Source: Bacteroidota bacterium (GTDB taxonomy: Bacteria; Bacteroidota; Bacteroidia; Bacteroidales; VadinHA17). Taken from it: 54,105 nucleotides of DNA. Shown here piece by piece: positions 33,454-42,159 of the stretch. The stretch is from the NCBI GenBank assembly GCA_011050615.1, contig DRFJ01000040.1, positions 1-54,105 on the forward strand, in the 5' to 3' direction. Numbering within the stretch: the first letter of the stretch is position 1; each line of letters begins with the position of its first letter. A program made the position numbers and the translations under genes. The notes under the pieces are model-generated. The model worked only from the letters and a program-made list of their open reading frames with translations, had not been told where the DNA came from and searched no databases.

Positions 33454-34332
33454 ATGAATTCAACATTATACTGGGTTCTGGCCGTAATTATAACCCTTTC
33501 AGCAGCGTATTATCAGCGAAAAACCGGGCCTACTTATCCCAAGCAATTAGATGTAAGGGTAAACGGGAGAGAATACAATCTTAAACTGACACGGAGCATT
33601 GAGATATCAGACAGGCATTATATTAAACTTGCCATAAAGGATTCAACCGTAAAAGCAAGGCTCTATTACAAGCGTTTCCAGGTTGATGAACCCTATCAGT
33701 CTGTTGATTTTGAATATGAGAAACATCCTGTGAACTCATTCATAATGAACAGGATATTTAATATTCACGAGGAGGAGGGTTTTTTCGCTTATGTTCCAGC
33801 ACAAGCACCTGCGGGAAAAATTGAATATTACATTGACATTACCGATGGAAACGGCAGCAACACTTATTTTATGAATGAGCCAATAATAATCAGGTTCAAA
33901 GGGGCAGTACCAGCAAAAATACTCACGCCTCATATATTAATAATGTTTGTTGCCATGTTACTCTCAACCCTTGCCGGGCTAATGGCCCTGGGCAAGCACA
34001 AATCCTATCGCAAATGGGGTGTGTGGACTTTTGTAATGCTAATAACAGGTGGCCTGATACTTGGCCCCCTGGTACAATACCATGCATTCGGGGAAGCATG
34101 GACAGGAATACCTGTTGGATGGGACCTGACCGACAACAAAACACTTATTGCAGTGATATTCTGGACAATAGCCGTTTTTGGAAACAGAAAAAAGAAAAGA
34201 CCGGGCCTTACTATACTGGCATCATTCATCCTTTTGCTCGTATATTCAATACCACACAGCATGTTCGGCTCTGAACTCGATTATGAAAGTGGAGAGATCA
34301 TCCAGGGTATTATTATGCCTTATATTCTATAA
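33454..34332 (+). CDS. Membrane protein of unknown function
   Basis: 292 residues. An N-terminal hydrophobic segment (YWVLAVIITLSAAYY) is followed by a predicted extracytoplasmic beta-rich domain (about 30-145: LDVRVNGREYNLKLTRSIEI, KIEYYIDITDGNGSNTYFMN). Four more hydrophobic segments follow (about 155-175, 190-207, 228-243 and 252-270). I recognise no enzymatic motif. The domain resembles a small Ig/Fn3-like sandwich as seen in Bacteroidetes membrane proteins. It is 18 bases behind the M28 peptidase gene and ends before a hairpin, so it is probably the second gene of that unit. Confidence 0.7.
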   Translation: MNSTLYWVLAVIITLSAAYYQRKTGPTYPKQLDVRVNGREYNLKLTRSIEISDRHYIKLAIKDSTVKARLYYKRFQVDEPYQSVDFEYEKHPVNSFIMNRIFNIHEEEGFFAYVPAQAPAGKIEYYIDITDGNGSNTYFMNEPIIIRFKGAVPAKILTPHILIMFVAMLLSTLAGLMALGKHKSYRKWGVWTFVMLITGGLILGPLVQYHAFGEAWTGIPVGWDLTDNKTLIAVIFWTIAVFGNRKKKRPGLTILASFILLLVYSIPHSMFGSELDYESGEIIQGIIMPYIL

Positions 34333-34372
34333 TCAATCCCTGAATTTTTCCTATCTTGATGCAGCACTGACA

Positions 34373-34404
34373 ATTTTGTTTCGTCATTGTAATGAAAACA
34401 AAAT
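34373..34404. repeat. Imperfect hairpin between membrane protein and sigma-factor genes
   Basis: ATTTTGTTT (34373-34381) and AAACAAAAT (34396-34404) are complementary, and CATT/AATG pairs further inside. It has no GC core or following T-run. It may be a weak terminator for the upstream pair or an operator for the ECF sigma operon. Confidence 0.4.
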
Positions 34405-34448
34405 AAGTGGGTGCAGCGATACATATTGAAGAAATAAGCCAATTGCAT

Positions 34449-35021
34449 ATGGGAAATGTAAAGACGGCATTCCGCAACATACACCAGAACCTCATCGACG
34501 GATGTAAAAACGGCGATCAGAAGGCACAGTTCCAGATTTATAAACTGTACTACAAAGCGATGTTCAATACGAGTCTGAGAATTGTGAGTGACACCATGGA
34601 AGCTGAAGATGTTATGCAGGAAGCGTTCCTGTCGGCCTTTGAGAAGATTGATACATACTCAGGAAATGTCAGCTTCGGGGCATGGTTGAAGAAAATAGTG
34701 ATTAACCGCTCTCTTGATGTGGTTAGCAGGAAGAAAGCGATCTTTGAAGATATTGATACGCATTATGAATTAATGGAAGAGCTGGGTAATACATCTGATG
34801 AAGTAAATGGCCTGCACGAAAAAATGAACGATGTGAAATCAGCCATTAATAAGCTTCCGGACGGATACCGGATAATATTGTCGCTCTACCTGCTCGAAGG
34901 ATACGATCATGATGAAATCGCTGATATCCTGAGTATCTCCAGCAGTACATCAAGATCGCAATTATCAAGGGCTAAACAAAAATTATTAAGTGAACTGATG
35001 AATGGGAAAGAAAGAAGGTAA
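34449..35021 (+). CDS. ECF-type RNA polymerase sigma factor
   Basis: 190 residues from the ATG at 34449; the GTG at 34407 would add an unconserved leader. Region 2 (about 25-95) contains YKAMFNTSLRIVSDTMEAED, then VMQEAFLSAFEKIDTY, and LKKIVINRSLDVVSRKK for -10 recognition. Region 4 (about 130-185) contains INKLPDGYRIILSLYLLEGY and DHDEIADILSISSSTSRSQL, the HTH for -35 recognition. No region 3, so an ECF factor. The next gene, 21 bases away, encodes a single-TM protein that is probably its anti-sigma factor. This suggests an envelope-signal response that controls its own three-gene operon. Confidence 0.92.
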   Translation: MGNVKTAFRNIHQNLIDGCKNGDQKAQFQIYKLYYKAMFNTSLRIVSDTMEAEDVMQEAFLSAFEKIDTYSGNVSFGAWLKKIVINRSLDVVSRKKAIFEDIDTHYELMEELGNTSDEVNGLHEKMNDVKSAINKLPDGYRIILSLYLLEGYDHDEIADILSISSSTSRSQLSRAKQKLLSELMNGKERR

Positions 35022-35042
35022 AAAAAAGTAAATCAGGTAAAC

Positions 35043-35624
35043 ATGTCAGGTATGAAAGATATAGAAAAATTAATCAGGGAAAACGTCGACTTCTTCAACA
35101 GTGAAGAACCTTTTGAAGGTCACTTTGAAAGATTTTCGGCCAGGCTGGAAGCAAGACAGTTTGTTGCTCCCAGGCGGGTAAACATTACGCCTCACCTTCT
35201 CAAAGCTGCTGCTGTGGCCATAATGATCACTCTGTCCTCTTTATGGACCTGGGAGCATGTGCTCAGTCCCGATGCCAACAAGATGACATTAAGCGAAGTG
35301 TCTCCTGAATATCGCGAGGTAGAACAATACTATGTACACCAGGTCAGCCTGATGGTAGATGAAATAGAAGGAATCTGGATAAATGGCCAGCCGGAAGATA
35401 AACAGATACTTATGGATGAGCTTGAAGAAATGGATAAGACATATGAAGATCTTCAGGAAGACCTGAAAGCAAATCCAAATGATGAAAGGGTAATAAATGC
35501 GATGGTGGAACATTACCAGAGAAAAGTGGAAGTAATGAACTATATCCTATCTCAGTTGAAAGAGATACAAAATAATAATGAAAACCAAATAAACAACGAA
35601 AATTATGAAACGGTCAGGTTGTAA
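35043..35624 (+). CDS. Single-pass membrane protein, probable anti-sigma factor
   Basis: 193 residues. A cytoplasmic N-terminal part (about 1-55, IEKLIRENVDFFNSEEPFEG HFERF) precedes one hydrophobic segment (LLKAAAVAIMITLSSLWTW, about 57-76). An extracytoplasmic acidic alpha-helical part (about 85-180, LDELEEMDKTYEDLQEDLKA-like) follows. No zinc-binding HxxxCxxC motif is seen, so it is not a classical ZAS anti-sigma. Position directly behind an ECF sigma gene and the topology support the role. It overlaps the next gene by 20 bases. Confidence 0.65.
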   Translation: MSGMKDIEKLIRENVDFFNSEEPFEGHFERFSARLEARQFVAPRRVNITPHLLKAAAVAIMITLSSLWTWEHVLSPDANKMTLSEVSPEYREVEQYYVHQVSLMVDEIEGIWINGQPEDKQILMDELEEMDKTYEDLQEDLKANPNDERVINAMVEHYQRKVEVMNYILSQLKEIQNNNENQINNENYETVRL

Positions 35625-36693
35625 ATCAGTAATCAGGTTGTTGTTTGTTCAGGCAGTTCTCATTTTCTCAGTGTCATCATTGTATGCCGCTGATGTGGAT
35701 AAACAATTCAAAAAAGAATTTGATGCCAGTAAGGTTGAACTGCTGAAGATCAGTAACCGTTATGGAGATGTGGAAATTGTTAATTCCGACAATAATAAAA
35801 TAATTATTGTCGTGGATGTACAATTATCTCATCCAAACTCTTCAAAAGCTGAAAAACTTTTATCAATGATAAATGTTGAATTCAGCGAAAGTGATAACAC
35901 CGCAGAAGCCAGGACCGTAATTGACAGACAGTTCAGTATGGATAACAGGGGCCCACACCGGGGATTTTCAATTAACTACCGGGTGGAAATGCCCGAGGGT
36001 ATGAATCTTGACCTCTCTAACAGGTATGGCGATTTCAAGGCAGGAAATCTTTCAGGGCATGTGGATATACGTGTAAAATATGGATCACTGTTTATCAAAA
36101 ACCTTACAAGAGGCAACCAGGAGCCACTCAACAGGATTACGGGTGAATACCTCCGTGTTGGAGATATAGCTGATGCCGGATGGCTTGAACTGAGCATCAG
36201 GTATGTAGGCAAGTTTAATATACTAAACGCCCAGGCTCTCCTGATTGACTCACGCTATTCAAACAACAATACAATTGATAATGTAAGCTCTGTGGTCATC
36301 GACAGCAAGTATGACCGGTTTGAGATACATAATCTGAATAATATTGTTGCCGAATCAGCTTATACTGCCTATCATTTAGGAAATCTTTCCAAAAAGCTGG
36401 ATATTGAGGCGAAATATGGCTCCATTGAAGTTGATAATGTAGAAGCAGGATTTGAAATGGTTAAAACAGATGTAAGCTATACTCCGGTTAAGATAAGTTT
36501 CAATGAATCGGCATCATATAAGCTCAGGGCCGAAACCAGATATTGCGGATTTTCTTTTAATGAAAAAGATGCTGACATCCTTCAGAGGATACAGGAATCC
36601 AATTCAATGTATCTTGAAGCAATTATAGGCAATGCTGACACAAAATCAGAAGTAAGCATAGAATCTAACTACGGTTCAGTTAAGTTATATTAG
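35605..36693 (+). CDS. Secreted beta-strand-repeat protein (DUF4097-like)
   Basis: 362 residues with a signal peptide (LLFVQAVLIFSVSSLYA). The mature protein repeats a 'xxSNRYGDxxxxN' pattern: LLKISNRYGDVEIVN, LDLSNRYGDFKAGN, IRVKYGSLFIKN, LSIRYVGKFNI, DSKYDRFEIHN, IEAKYGSIEVDN, ESNYGSVKLY. This fits a right-handed beta-helix or stacked-strand fold as in DUF4097 proteins. It is the third gene of the ECF sigma operon. Such sigma/anti-sigma/beta-repeat trios are common in Bacteroidetes, where the repeat protein is presumably a regulated envelope component. The function is not known. Confidence 0.75.
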   Translation: MKRSGCKSVIRLLFVQAVLIFSVSSLYAADVDKQFKKEFDASKVELLKISNRYGDVEIVNSDNNKIIIVVDVQLSHPNSSKAEKLLSMINVEFSESDNTAEARTVIDRQFSMDNRGPHRGFSINYRVEMPEGMNLDLSNRYGDFKAGNLSGHVDIRVKYGSLFIKNLTRGNQEPLNRITGEYLRVGDIADAGWLELSIRYVGKFNILNAQALLIDSRYSNNNTIDNVSSVVIDSKYDRFEIHNLNNIVAESAYTAYHLGNLSKKLDIEAKYGSIEVDNVEAGFEMVKTDVSYTPVKISFNESASYKLRAETRYCGFSFNEKDADILQRIQESNSMYLEAIIGNADTKSEVSIESNYGSVKLY

Positions 36694-36712
36694 CGGTCAA
36701 TGACGAACGACG

Positions 36713-36753
36713 AAAGGCAGAAAGGCGGATTTATTTTCCGTCTTTCTGTCTTT
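36713..36753 (+). terminator. Intrinsic terminator of the ECF sigma operon
   Basis: AAAGGCAGAAAGGCGG (36713-36728) pairs with CCGTCTTTCTGTCTTT (36738-36753), with two G-U pairs and a 9-base loop. The 3' arm is T-rich. Confidence 0.75.
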
Positions 36754-36785
36754 ATATACCAGCCTTATGGTTTATTAATAATTCA

Positions 36786-36793
36786 TATATTTG
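36786..36793 (+). promoter_or_regulatory. -7 promoter element of the isoaspartyl peptidase gene
   Basis: TATATTTG matches TAnnTTTG, 22 bases before the ATG at 36816. Confidence 0.55.
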
Positions 36794-36815
36794 GGCCAAT
36801 AACATAAGGTATGTC

Positions 36816-37817
36816 ATGAATAAACTAATTATTAAATCAATTTTCCTTTCCCTTATTGCAATGACATTTTTTTCTTGCAAGGAGGGCGATCGCAAGCAAG
36901 ATGAACCTGCTCAGATAAAAAAAGACTGGGCACTTGTCATACACGGTGGTGCCGGGGTTATAACACGCGAGTTGATGACACCCGAACAGGACAGTGCCTA
37001 CCGCAGGGTACTTAACGAAGCCCTGGAGACAGGGAAAAGCATTCTTTCAGAAGGGGGCAGAGCAATTGATGCAGTAGAAAAGACTATACATATAATGGAA
37101 AACTCACCCCTTTTCAATGCAGGAAAAGGTGCGGTATTTACAAGTAAGGGAACAAACGAGATGGATGCTGCCATAATGGATGGTTCTGATCTTAATGCCG
37201 GGGCTGTAGCCGGGATCACAGATATAAAAAACCCGGTCAGTGCAGCAAGGGCAGTAATGGAAAAATCCGTTCACGTAATGCTATCGGGCCAGGGAGCTTC
37301 AGAATTTGCCATCGGGCAGGGACTGGAACAGGTTGATCCATCCTATTTCTACACTGACCATCGCTACCGGCAGCTTACCGAAGCCATAAACAGGGGAAAA
37401 AACGGTACTGTAGGGTGTTGTGCACTCGACAGGGAAGGTAACCTGGCAGCAGCCACCTCTACCGGTGGTATGACAAATAAGAAATACAACCGTATAGGTG
37501 ATGCCCCCATAATAGGAGCCGGGACCTATGCAAATAACGCAACATGTGCCGTATCAGCAACCGGTCATGGGGAATATTTCATTCGCTGGACAGTAGCCCA
37601 CGATATATCTGCCTTAATGGAATACGGTCATATGAGCCTCAAGGATGCCGCTGAAACGGTAATCAACGGAAAGCTTTTGAAAGCAGGTGGTACAGGAGGA
37701 ATTATCGCAATGGACAAATACGGTAATATTGCCATGCCGTTTAATACTGAAGGCATGTTCAGGGGATTTGCTGATTCTGAAGGCACAGGTGCTGTATTTA
37801 TCTACAAGGATGAATAA
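36816..37817 (+). CDS. Isoaspartyl peptidase/L-asparaginase, lipoprotein form
   Basis: 333 residues with a lipoprotein signal peptide (IIKSIFLSLIAMTFFSC). Ntn-hydrolase family of E. coli IaaA: WALVIHGGAGVI at the N-terminus, NAGKGAVFTSKGTNEMDAAI, the autocleavage site GKNGTVGCCALD (the Thr at about residue 197 becomes the nucleophile of the beta chain), ATSTGGMTNKKYNRIGDAPI and YANNATCAVSATGHGE. It cleaves beta-aspartyl dipeptides and asparagine. The cytoplasmic relatives lack a signal peptide. Anchoring outside suggests scavenging of damaged or foreign peptides, in line with the nearby M28 and S41 peptidases. The gene ends 7 bases from convergent mutS2. Confidence 0.93.
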   Translation: MNKLIIKSIFLSLIAMTFFSCKEGDRKQDEPAQIKKDWALVIHGGAGVITRELMTPEQDSAYRRVLNEALETGKSILSEGGRAIDAVEKTIHIMENSPLFNAGKGAVFTSKGTNEMDAAIMDGSDLNAGAVAGITDIKNPVSAARAVMEKSVHVMLSGQGASEFAIGQGLEQVDPSYFYTDHRYRQLTEAINRGKNGTVGCCALDREGNLAAATSTGGMTNKKYNRIGDAPIIGAGTYANNATCAVSATGHGEYFIRWTVAHDISALMEYGHMSLKDAAETVINGKLLKAGGTGGIIAMDKYGNIAMPFNTEGMFRGFADSEGTGAVFIYKDE

Positions 37818-37824
37818 ATCAGTT

Positions 37825-40317
37825 CTAGACATCCAGTTCCACAACTGTTATTCCTGAACCCCCTGCCTCAATATGCTCATCATGATAATCCCTGACAAGG
37901 TCGACCGTTGACAGGTATTCACGTATAAGCTGTCTGAGGATGCCATCACCCTTGCCGTGCAGGATCCTCAGGCTTGGATACTGAACCATTATGCCCTCAT
38001 CAATAAAGTCGCGCACAGTGTTCAGGGCCTGTTCAGCTCTCATACCTCTTATATCAATGTCGGGGCTAAAGCGGTTGCGACGCCTGGTGATATCCCAATC
38101 AAGGTTTACTGAAGAAGGGGATTTAATTCCCGATGAGGCAATTTCCTTCCCTGAAGCCCTTCGCACACTGGAATAATTCACTGTAGTTATTATATTACCA
38201 AAGGCTATGGAAACTCTCTTCTTATCAATCGATATAAGCTCTCCCACCCTGTCGCTGCCGTCCATAACAACCTTCTCTCCCTTCCTCAGGGGGGCCTTCC
38301 CCCTGCCTGCTTGAGGTGTGGATTTTATCCTTTTATCTGCCTGAAGATCAGGAAGTCCTGCTTTTTTCTCCTTTTCCCTGAGTTTCTTAATTTTATGAGC
38401 TATCTTCTTATCTTCCCTGTCTTTTATTTCTTCTATACCTTCCTTGAGCTTTTCAAAATTCTTTCTTGTTTCCTTTGTTCTTTCCTTTTCAGCCTGAGCC
38501 TCTTTTATTTCCTTAATTGTTTTTTCTATAGTTTTGTTTGCGTCATTAATGAGTATTTCAGCTTCTTCCCTGGCTCTTTTTATTATTTCTTTTCTTTCTG
38601 ATTTAAGTCCGGATATTTCCTTTTCGTAGCAGCTAACCAGGTCTTCAAGTTTCTTGCTCTCTAACCTGATGCTTTGCCTCTTCTTTTCCCAGTATCTTTT
38701 ATCCCTTAAGACATCCTTAAGATGTTTGTCAAAATTAATATGCTCTTCACCAACCTTCTGAGAAGCAGATCTGAGTATTTCTTCAGGCAGCCCTATCCTC
38801 CTTGCTATCTCAAAGGCAAATGAACTGCCGGGTTTCCCGATGTCAAGCCTGAACAGTGGCTCCATACGATGATTGTCAAACATCATAGCCCCATTTATTA
38901 TTCCTTCTTCCGCAGAAGCGAAATGTTTCAGGTTGGTATAATGTGTGGTTACAAGGCCGTAAACCCCTTTTTTGTTTATCTCTCCCAGTATTGCTTCTGC
39001 AATTGCCCCTCCGAGCATTGGTTCCGTTCCTGTTCCGAATTCATCTATAAGAACGAGAGTTTCCTCATCCGCATTACGTAAAAAATATTTCATATTGACA
39101 AGGTGTGAACTGTAGGTACTGAGATCATTTTCTATGCTCTGTTCATCTCCTATATTGATAAATATTTTCTGGAAGATCCCGAATTCAGAACCCTGTTTTA
39201 CAGGAACTGTCATACCACATTGCAGCATATACTGAAGCAGGCCCACCGTGGTAAGGCATACTGATTTCCCCCCGGCATTTGGCCCTGATATTAATAATAT
39301 CCTCGCCTCCTCTTTAAGTTCAATATCCAGGGGTACCACTTCCCTGCCCGGCATATCTTCGAAAGCAAGAAAAAGAAGAGGGTGCCTGGCTTCAGCCCAT
39401 TTTATAAAAGGTTTATCATTTATGACCGGTTTTACTGATCCGAGCCTGCGTCCGAGAAGAGCCTTTGCCCTTACCAGGTCAATTTCACCCATAATGTCAA
39501 ATGCTACCATCAGATCATCAATGTAAGGTCTTATGCGATCAGCAAAGTCTATAAGTATCTTTATAATCTCTCTCTTCTCGGCATATTCCAGTCCAATAAT
39601 CTGATTATTAAGATTAACGATCTCAGCGGGCTCTATATATACCGTTTTGCCGCTTGCCGACTGATCATGGACCAGGCCTTTGATCCTGTTTTTATCGTAA
39701 ACATTTACCGGAATGACTCCCCTTCCATTTCTTATGGCAACCGATGTTCCTTTTTCAACAATCCCTTCATTCTTTGCCTGGTTGAGTATTGTCTGCATAC
39801 GCTTCGACACCATGGTACCCGCCTTCCTGAGGTCACTTCTTATTCCAGACAGCTCTGAAGAAGCATTGTCTTTTATTGTTCCCTCTTTAGACATTATCCT
39901 GTTTATTGACTCGCTAACAAAAGGATAGACTTTTATTCCGCTGCTCAACCTGTGAAGTTCAGGATATGCTGAAGAATGCTCCTCAATGCTGAAAAAATTG
40001 TATATGTTTTTTAATGTAATAAGTGATCTTTTTAGATTAAATATTTCGCTAACATCAGGGCATGAACCTTCGAGCTTCATTTTCTGAAGTCCCTGCCTGA
40101 GGTCATAGTAATGATCGAGGGGAAATTCCTGCTCAAGTTCCAGAATTTTTTGAAACTCCGCTGTTTGATTCAGCTTTTCGCTGATAGTCTTTTTGTCTGT
40201 ACTGAATGCAAGTAAAGAAGCCTTCTCACGTCCGTTTTGTGAAAGGCATAAATCGTATATCCTGTTACGAATACGATCAAATCCCACCTTACGTTCAAAC
40301 TCATCCGGATAAATCAT
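37825..40317 (-). CDS. mutS2: Endonuclease MutS2
   Basis: 830 residues. The MutS core (about 1-300) is followed by the ATPase domain with Walker A ISGPNAGGKSVCLTTVGLL, Walker B TLVLIDEFGTGTEP and THYTNLKHFA. A long coiled coil (about 515-640) and a C-terminal Smr nuclease domain (about 750-830: DIRGMRAEQALNTVRDF, LRILHGKGDGILRQLI) complete it. It lacks the mismatch-binding N-domain, as MutS2 does. Known roles are suppression of homologous recombination and, in Bacillus, rescue of collided ribosomes. It is transcribed alone on the minus strand. A TAACTTTAC element lies in its upstream region. Confidence 0.96.
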   Translation of the reverse strand: MIYPDEFERKVGFDRIRNRIYDLCLSQNGREKASLLAFSTDKKTISEKLNQTAEFQKILELEQEFPLDHYYDLRQGLQKMKLEGSCPDVSEIFNLKRSLITLKNIYNFFSIEEHSSAYPELHRLSSGIKVYPFVSESINRIMSKEGTIKDNASSELSGIRSDLRKAGTMVSKRMQTILNQAKNEGIVEKGTSVAIRNGRGVIPVNVYDKNRIKGLVHDQSASGKTVYIEPAEIVNLNNQIIGLEYAEKREIIKILIDFADRIRPYIDDLMVAFDIMGEIDLVRAKALLGRRLGSVKPVINDKPFIKWAEARHPLLFLAFEDMPGREVVPLDIELKEEARILLISGPNAGGKSVCLTTVGLLQYMLQCGMTVPVKQGSEFGIFQKIFINIGDEQSIENDLSTYSSHLVNMKYFLRNADEETLVLIDEFGTGTEPMLGGAIAEAILGEINKKGVYGLVTTHYTNLKHFASAEEGIINGAMMFDNHRMEPLFRLDIGKPGSSFAFEIARRIGLPEEILRSASQKVGEEHINFDKHLKDVLRDKRYWEKKRQSIRLESKKLEDLVSCYEKEISGLKSERKEIIKRAREEAEILINDANKTIEKTIKEIKEAQAEKERTKETRKNFEKLKEGIEEIKDREDKKIAHKIKKLREKEKKAGLPDLQADKRIKSTPQAGRGKAPLRKGEKVVMDGSDRVGELISIDKKRVSIAFGNIITTVNYSSVRRASGKEIASSGIKSPSSVNLDWDITRRRNRFSPDIDIRGMRAEQALNTVRDFIDEGIMVQYPSLRILHGKGDGILRQLIREYLSTVDLVRDYHDEHIEAGGSGITVVELDV

Positions 40318-40404
40318 GTTCTTAAGTAATCTTTAAATAAGAAAATTGTAAAGTTAATAAATGTTAAATCATAGCTTTCAAAGGTTGCCGGATATTTAAA
40401 TCAC

Positions 40405-40412
40405 TAAATTTG
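40405..40412 (+). promoter_or_regulatory. -7 promoter element of the second M28 peptidase gene
   Basis: TAAATTTG matches TAnnTTTG, with a weak GTTG at 40384-40387 near -33. The leader would be about 34 bases to the ATG at 40453. Confidence 0.6.
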
Positions 40413-40452
40413 AGATACAAATAAATAATTTAATCTCTAACACCCTTTAAAA

Positions 40453-42009
40453 ATGAAGGTAAAGTTTTTATTACTGGTAGCAGCATTATTGTTTATTCTT
40501 TCTGGCAATATCTTTTCCCAGGAAGATGCTGTAGATCTTAATATGGTTTACAAGATCAAACAGGAAGGATTCAAGAATTCTGACATTGAAGAGTTGTCCT
40601 TCTGGATGACTGATTTTGTGGGCCCCCGGCTGACTGCTTCAAACGGGAAGAAAAGAGCCAATGAATGGGCAAGTAACAGGATGAAAGAATATGGCCTCGA
40701 GAATGTAAGAATTGAAGTGGCCAGGCCTTTTGACCGTGGCGGCTGGGAGAACCAGAAAACATATATTGCAATGACCTCTCCATATTATGCGACTTTTACT
40801 GGTAATCCCAAAGCATGGACAGGAAGCACAAGGGGCCTGATAAAAGGCAGTCCTGTTTTACTTGAAATAAATGATGAAAATGATTTTGAACAATATAAAG
40901 GTAAACTGAAGGGCAAGATTGTAATTATACCTTCCACCTCCACTTATGAAGTCAGTTTTGAACCTCTGGCCGACAGGTACACCAGGGAGGAGCTTGAAAA
41001 CATTGAGCAGGCAAATTATGCAGGCCGCAGGAGGCGTCGCGGTGATTTTAATTTTGATGACTACCGGCGAAGGATGATGGTACAGAGGCAGATAGCTGAT
41101 TTTCTGAGGGATGAGGGTGTTGCGGCAGTATTAAGCGCCAGTGGCAAGTTTAATGTTCCTCGTTCAGGTGGGGCAAGTTACAATGCAGGTGAAGAACAGC
41201 CGGTTGCAGAATTATACCTGCCTGTAGAGGCACACGGCAGAATAATAAGATTAATGGAACATGATGTAAATGTTGAGCTTGAACTTGAAGTTAAAAACAG
41301 TTTCTATGAAAGTCCTAATGTGACAAATGTTATTGGTGAGATACCTGGTAGCGATCCGGATCTTAAGGATGAGATAGTACTGATTGGTGGTCACTACGAC
41401 TCATGGCATGGAGGCACAGGTGCAGCTGATAATGCTTCAGGGTGTATTGTTATGATGGAAGCCATGCGTATATTAAAATCCCTCGAAATCAGTCCCAGGA
41501 GAACCATACGCATAGCCTTGTGGGGCGGTGAAGAACAGGGATTGCACGGATCCAGGGGCTACGTTGAAAAATACATCAGGGATACCAATGGAAATATGCT
41601 TGAAGGATTCGATAATTTTGCCGTGTATTTTAACATGGATAACGGGACAGGTAAGTTCAGGGGTATCTATGTCCAGGAAAATGATATGGTTCTGCCAATA
41701 TTTGAGACCTGGTTCAAGCCCTTTGAAGATATGGGATGCTCAACCGTAACACTCCGAAATACAAGTGGTACTGATCACCTGTCCTTTGATGCACTTGGAC
41801 TGCCGGCTTTCCAGTTTATCCAGGATGAGATTGAATATGGTCGTGGATATCATACAATTATGGACACTTATGAAAGGCTGTTAATGGATGATCTGAAGCA
41901 CAATGCCGTGGTTGTGGCATCACTGGCATATCATGCAGCAATGCGAGATGAAGTGTTGCCCCGGAAACCTCAGCTGGAGAGCCTCAGTAACCAGCGAGGC
42001 CGTTTCTGA
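40453..42009 (+). CDS. Secreted M28 family zinc peptidase
   Basis: 518 residues with a cleavable signal peptide (FLLLVAALLFILSGNIFSQ). A PA-type insert lies at about 120-260, interrupted by an Arg-rich stretch (GRRRRRGDFNFDDYRRR, about 195). Zinc ligands of the M28 fold: LIGGHYDSWHG (His, Asp), GAADNASGC (bridging Asp), ALWGGEEQGLHGS (Glu-Glu), FNMDNGTG and GRGYHTIMDTYE (His). It is related to glutamate carboxypeptidase/aminopeptidase-type enzymes of the periplasm. It differs from the first M28 enzyme (31660) in lacking a lipobox and a PDZ domain. Confidence 0.92.
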   Translation: MKVKFLLLVAALLFILSGNIFSQEDAVDLNMVYKIKQEGFKNSDIEELSFWMTDFVGPRLTASNGKKRANEWASNRMKEYGLENVRIEVARPFDRGGWENQKTYIAMTSPYYATFTGNPKAWTGSTRGLIKGSPVLLEINDENDFEQYKGKLKGKIVIIPSTSTYEVSFEPLADRYTREELENIEQANYAGRRRRRGDFNFDDYRRRMMVQRQIADFLRDEGVAAVLSASGKFNVPRSGGASYNAGEEQPVAELYLPVEAHGRIIRLMEHDVNVELELEVKNSFYESPNVTNVIGEIPGSDPDLKDEIVLIGGHYDSWHGGTGAADNASGCIVMMEAMRILKSLEISPRRTIRIALWGGEEQGLHGSRGYVEKYIRDTNGNMLEGFDNFAVYFNMDNGTGKFRGIYVQENDMVLPIFETWFKPFEDMGCSTVTLRNTSGTDHLSFDALGLPAFQFIQDEIEYGRGYHTIMDTYERLLMDDLKHNAVVVASLAYHAAMRDEVLPRKPQLESLSNQRGRF

Positions 42010-42159
42010 TCAAACCTGCTGCGGAAAGGTATAATTATTATTTAATGCTTATATTAAGCCAGAATCAAATATCATAAGGGGATACAAATGTAGCCCTGTG
42101 AACAAAAAGCACTTACGAAAGGTTTAAGGCTTAATAATAACACAACTAAATAATATTTA

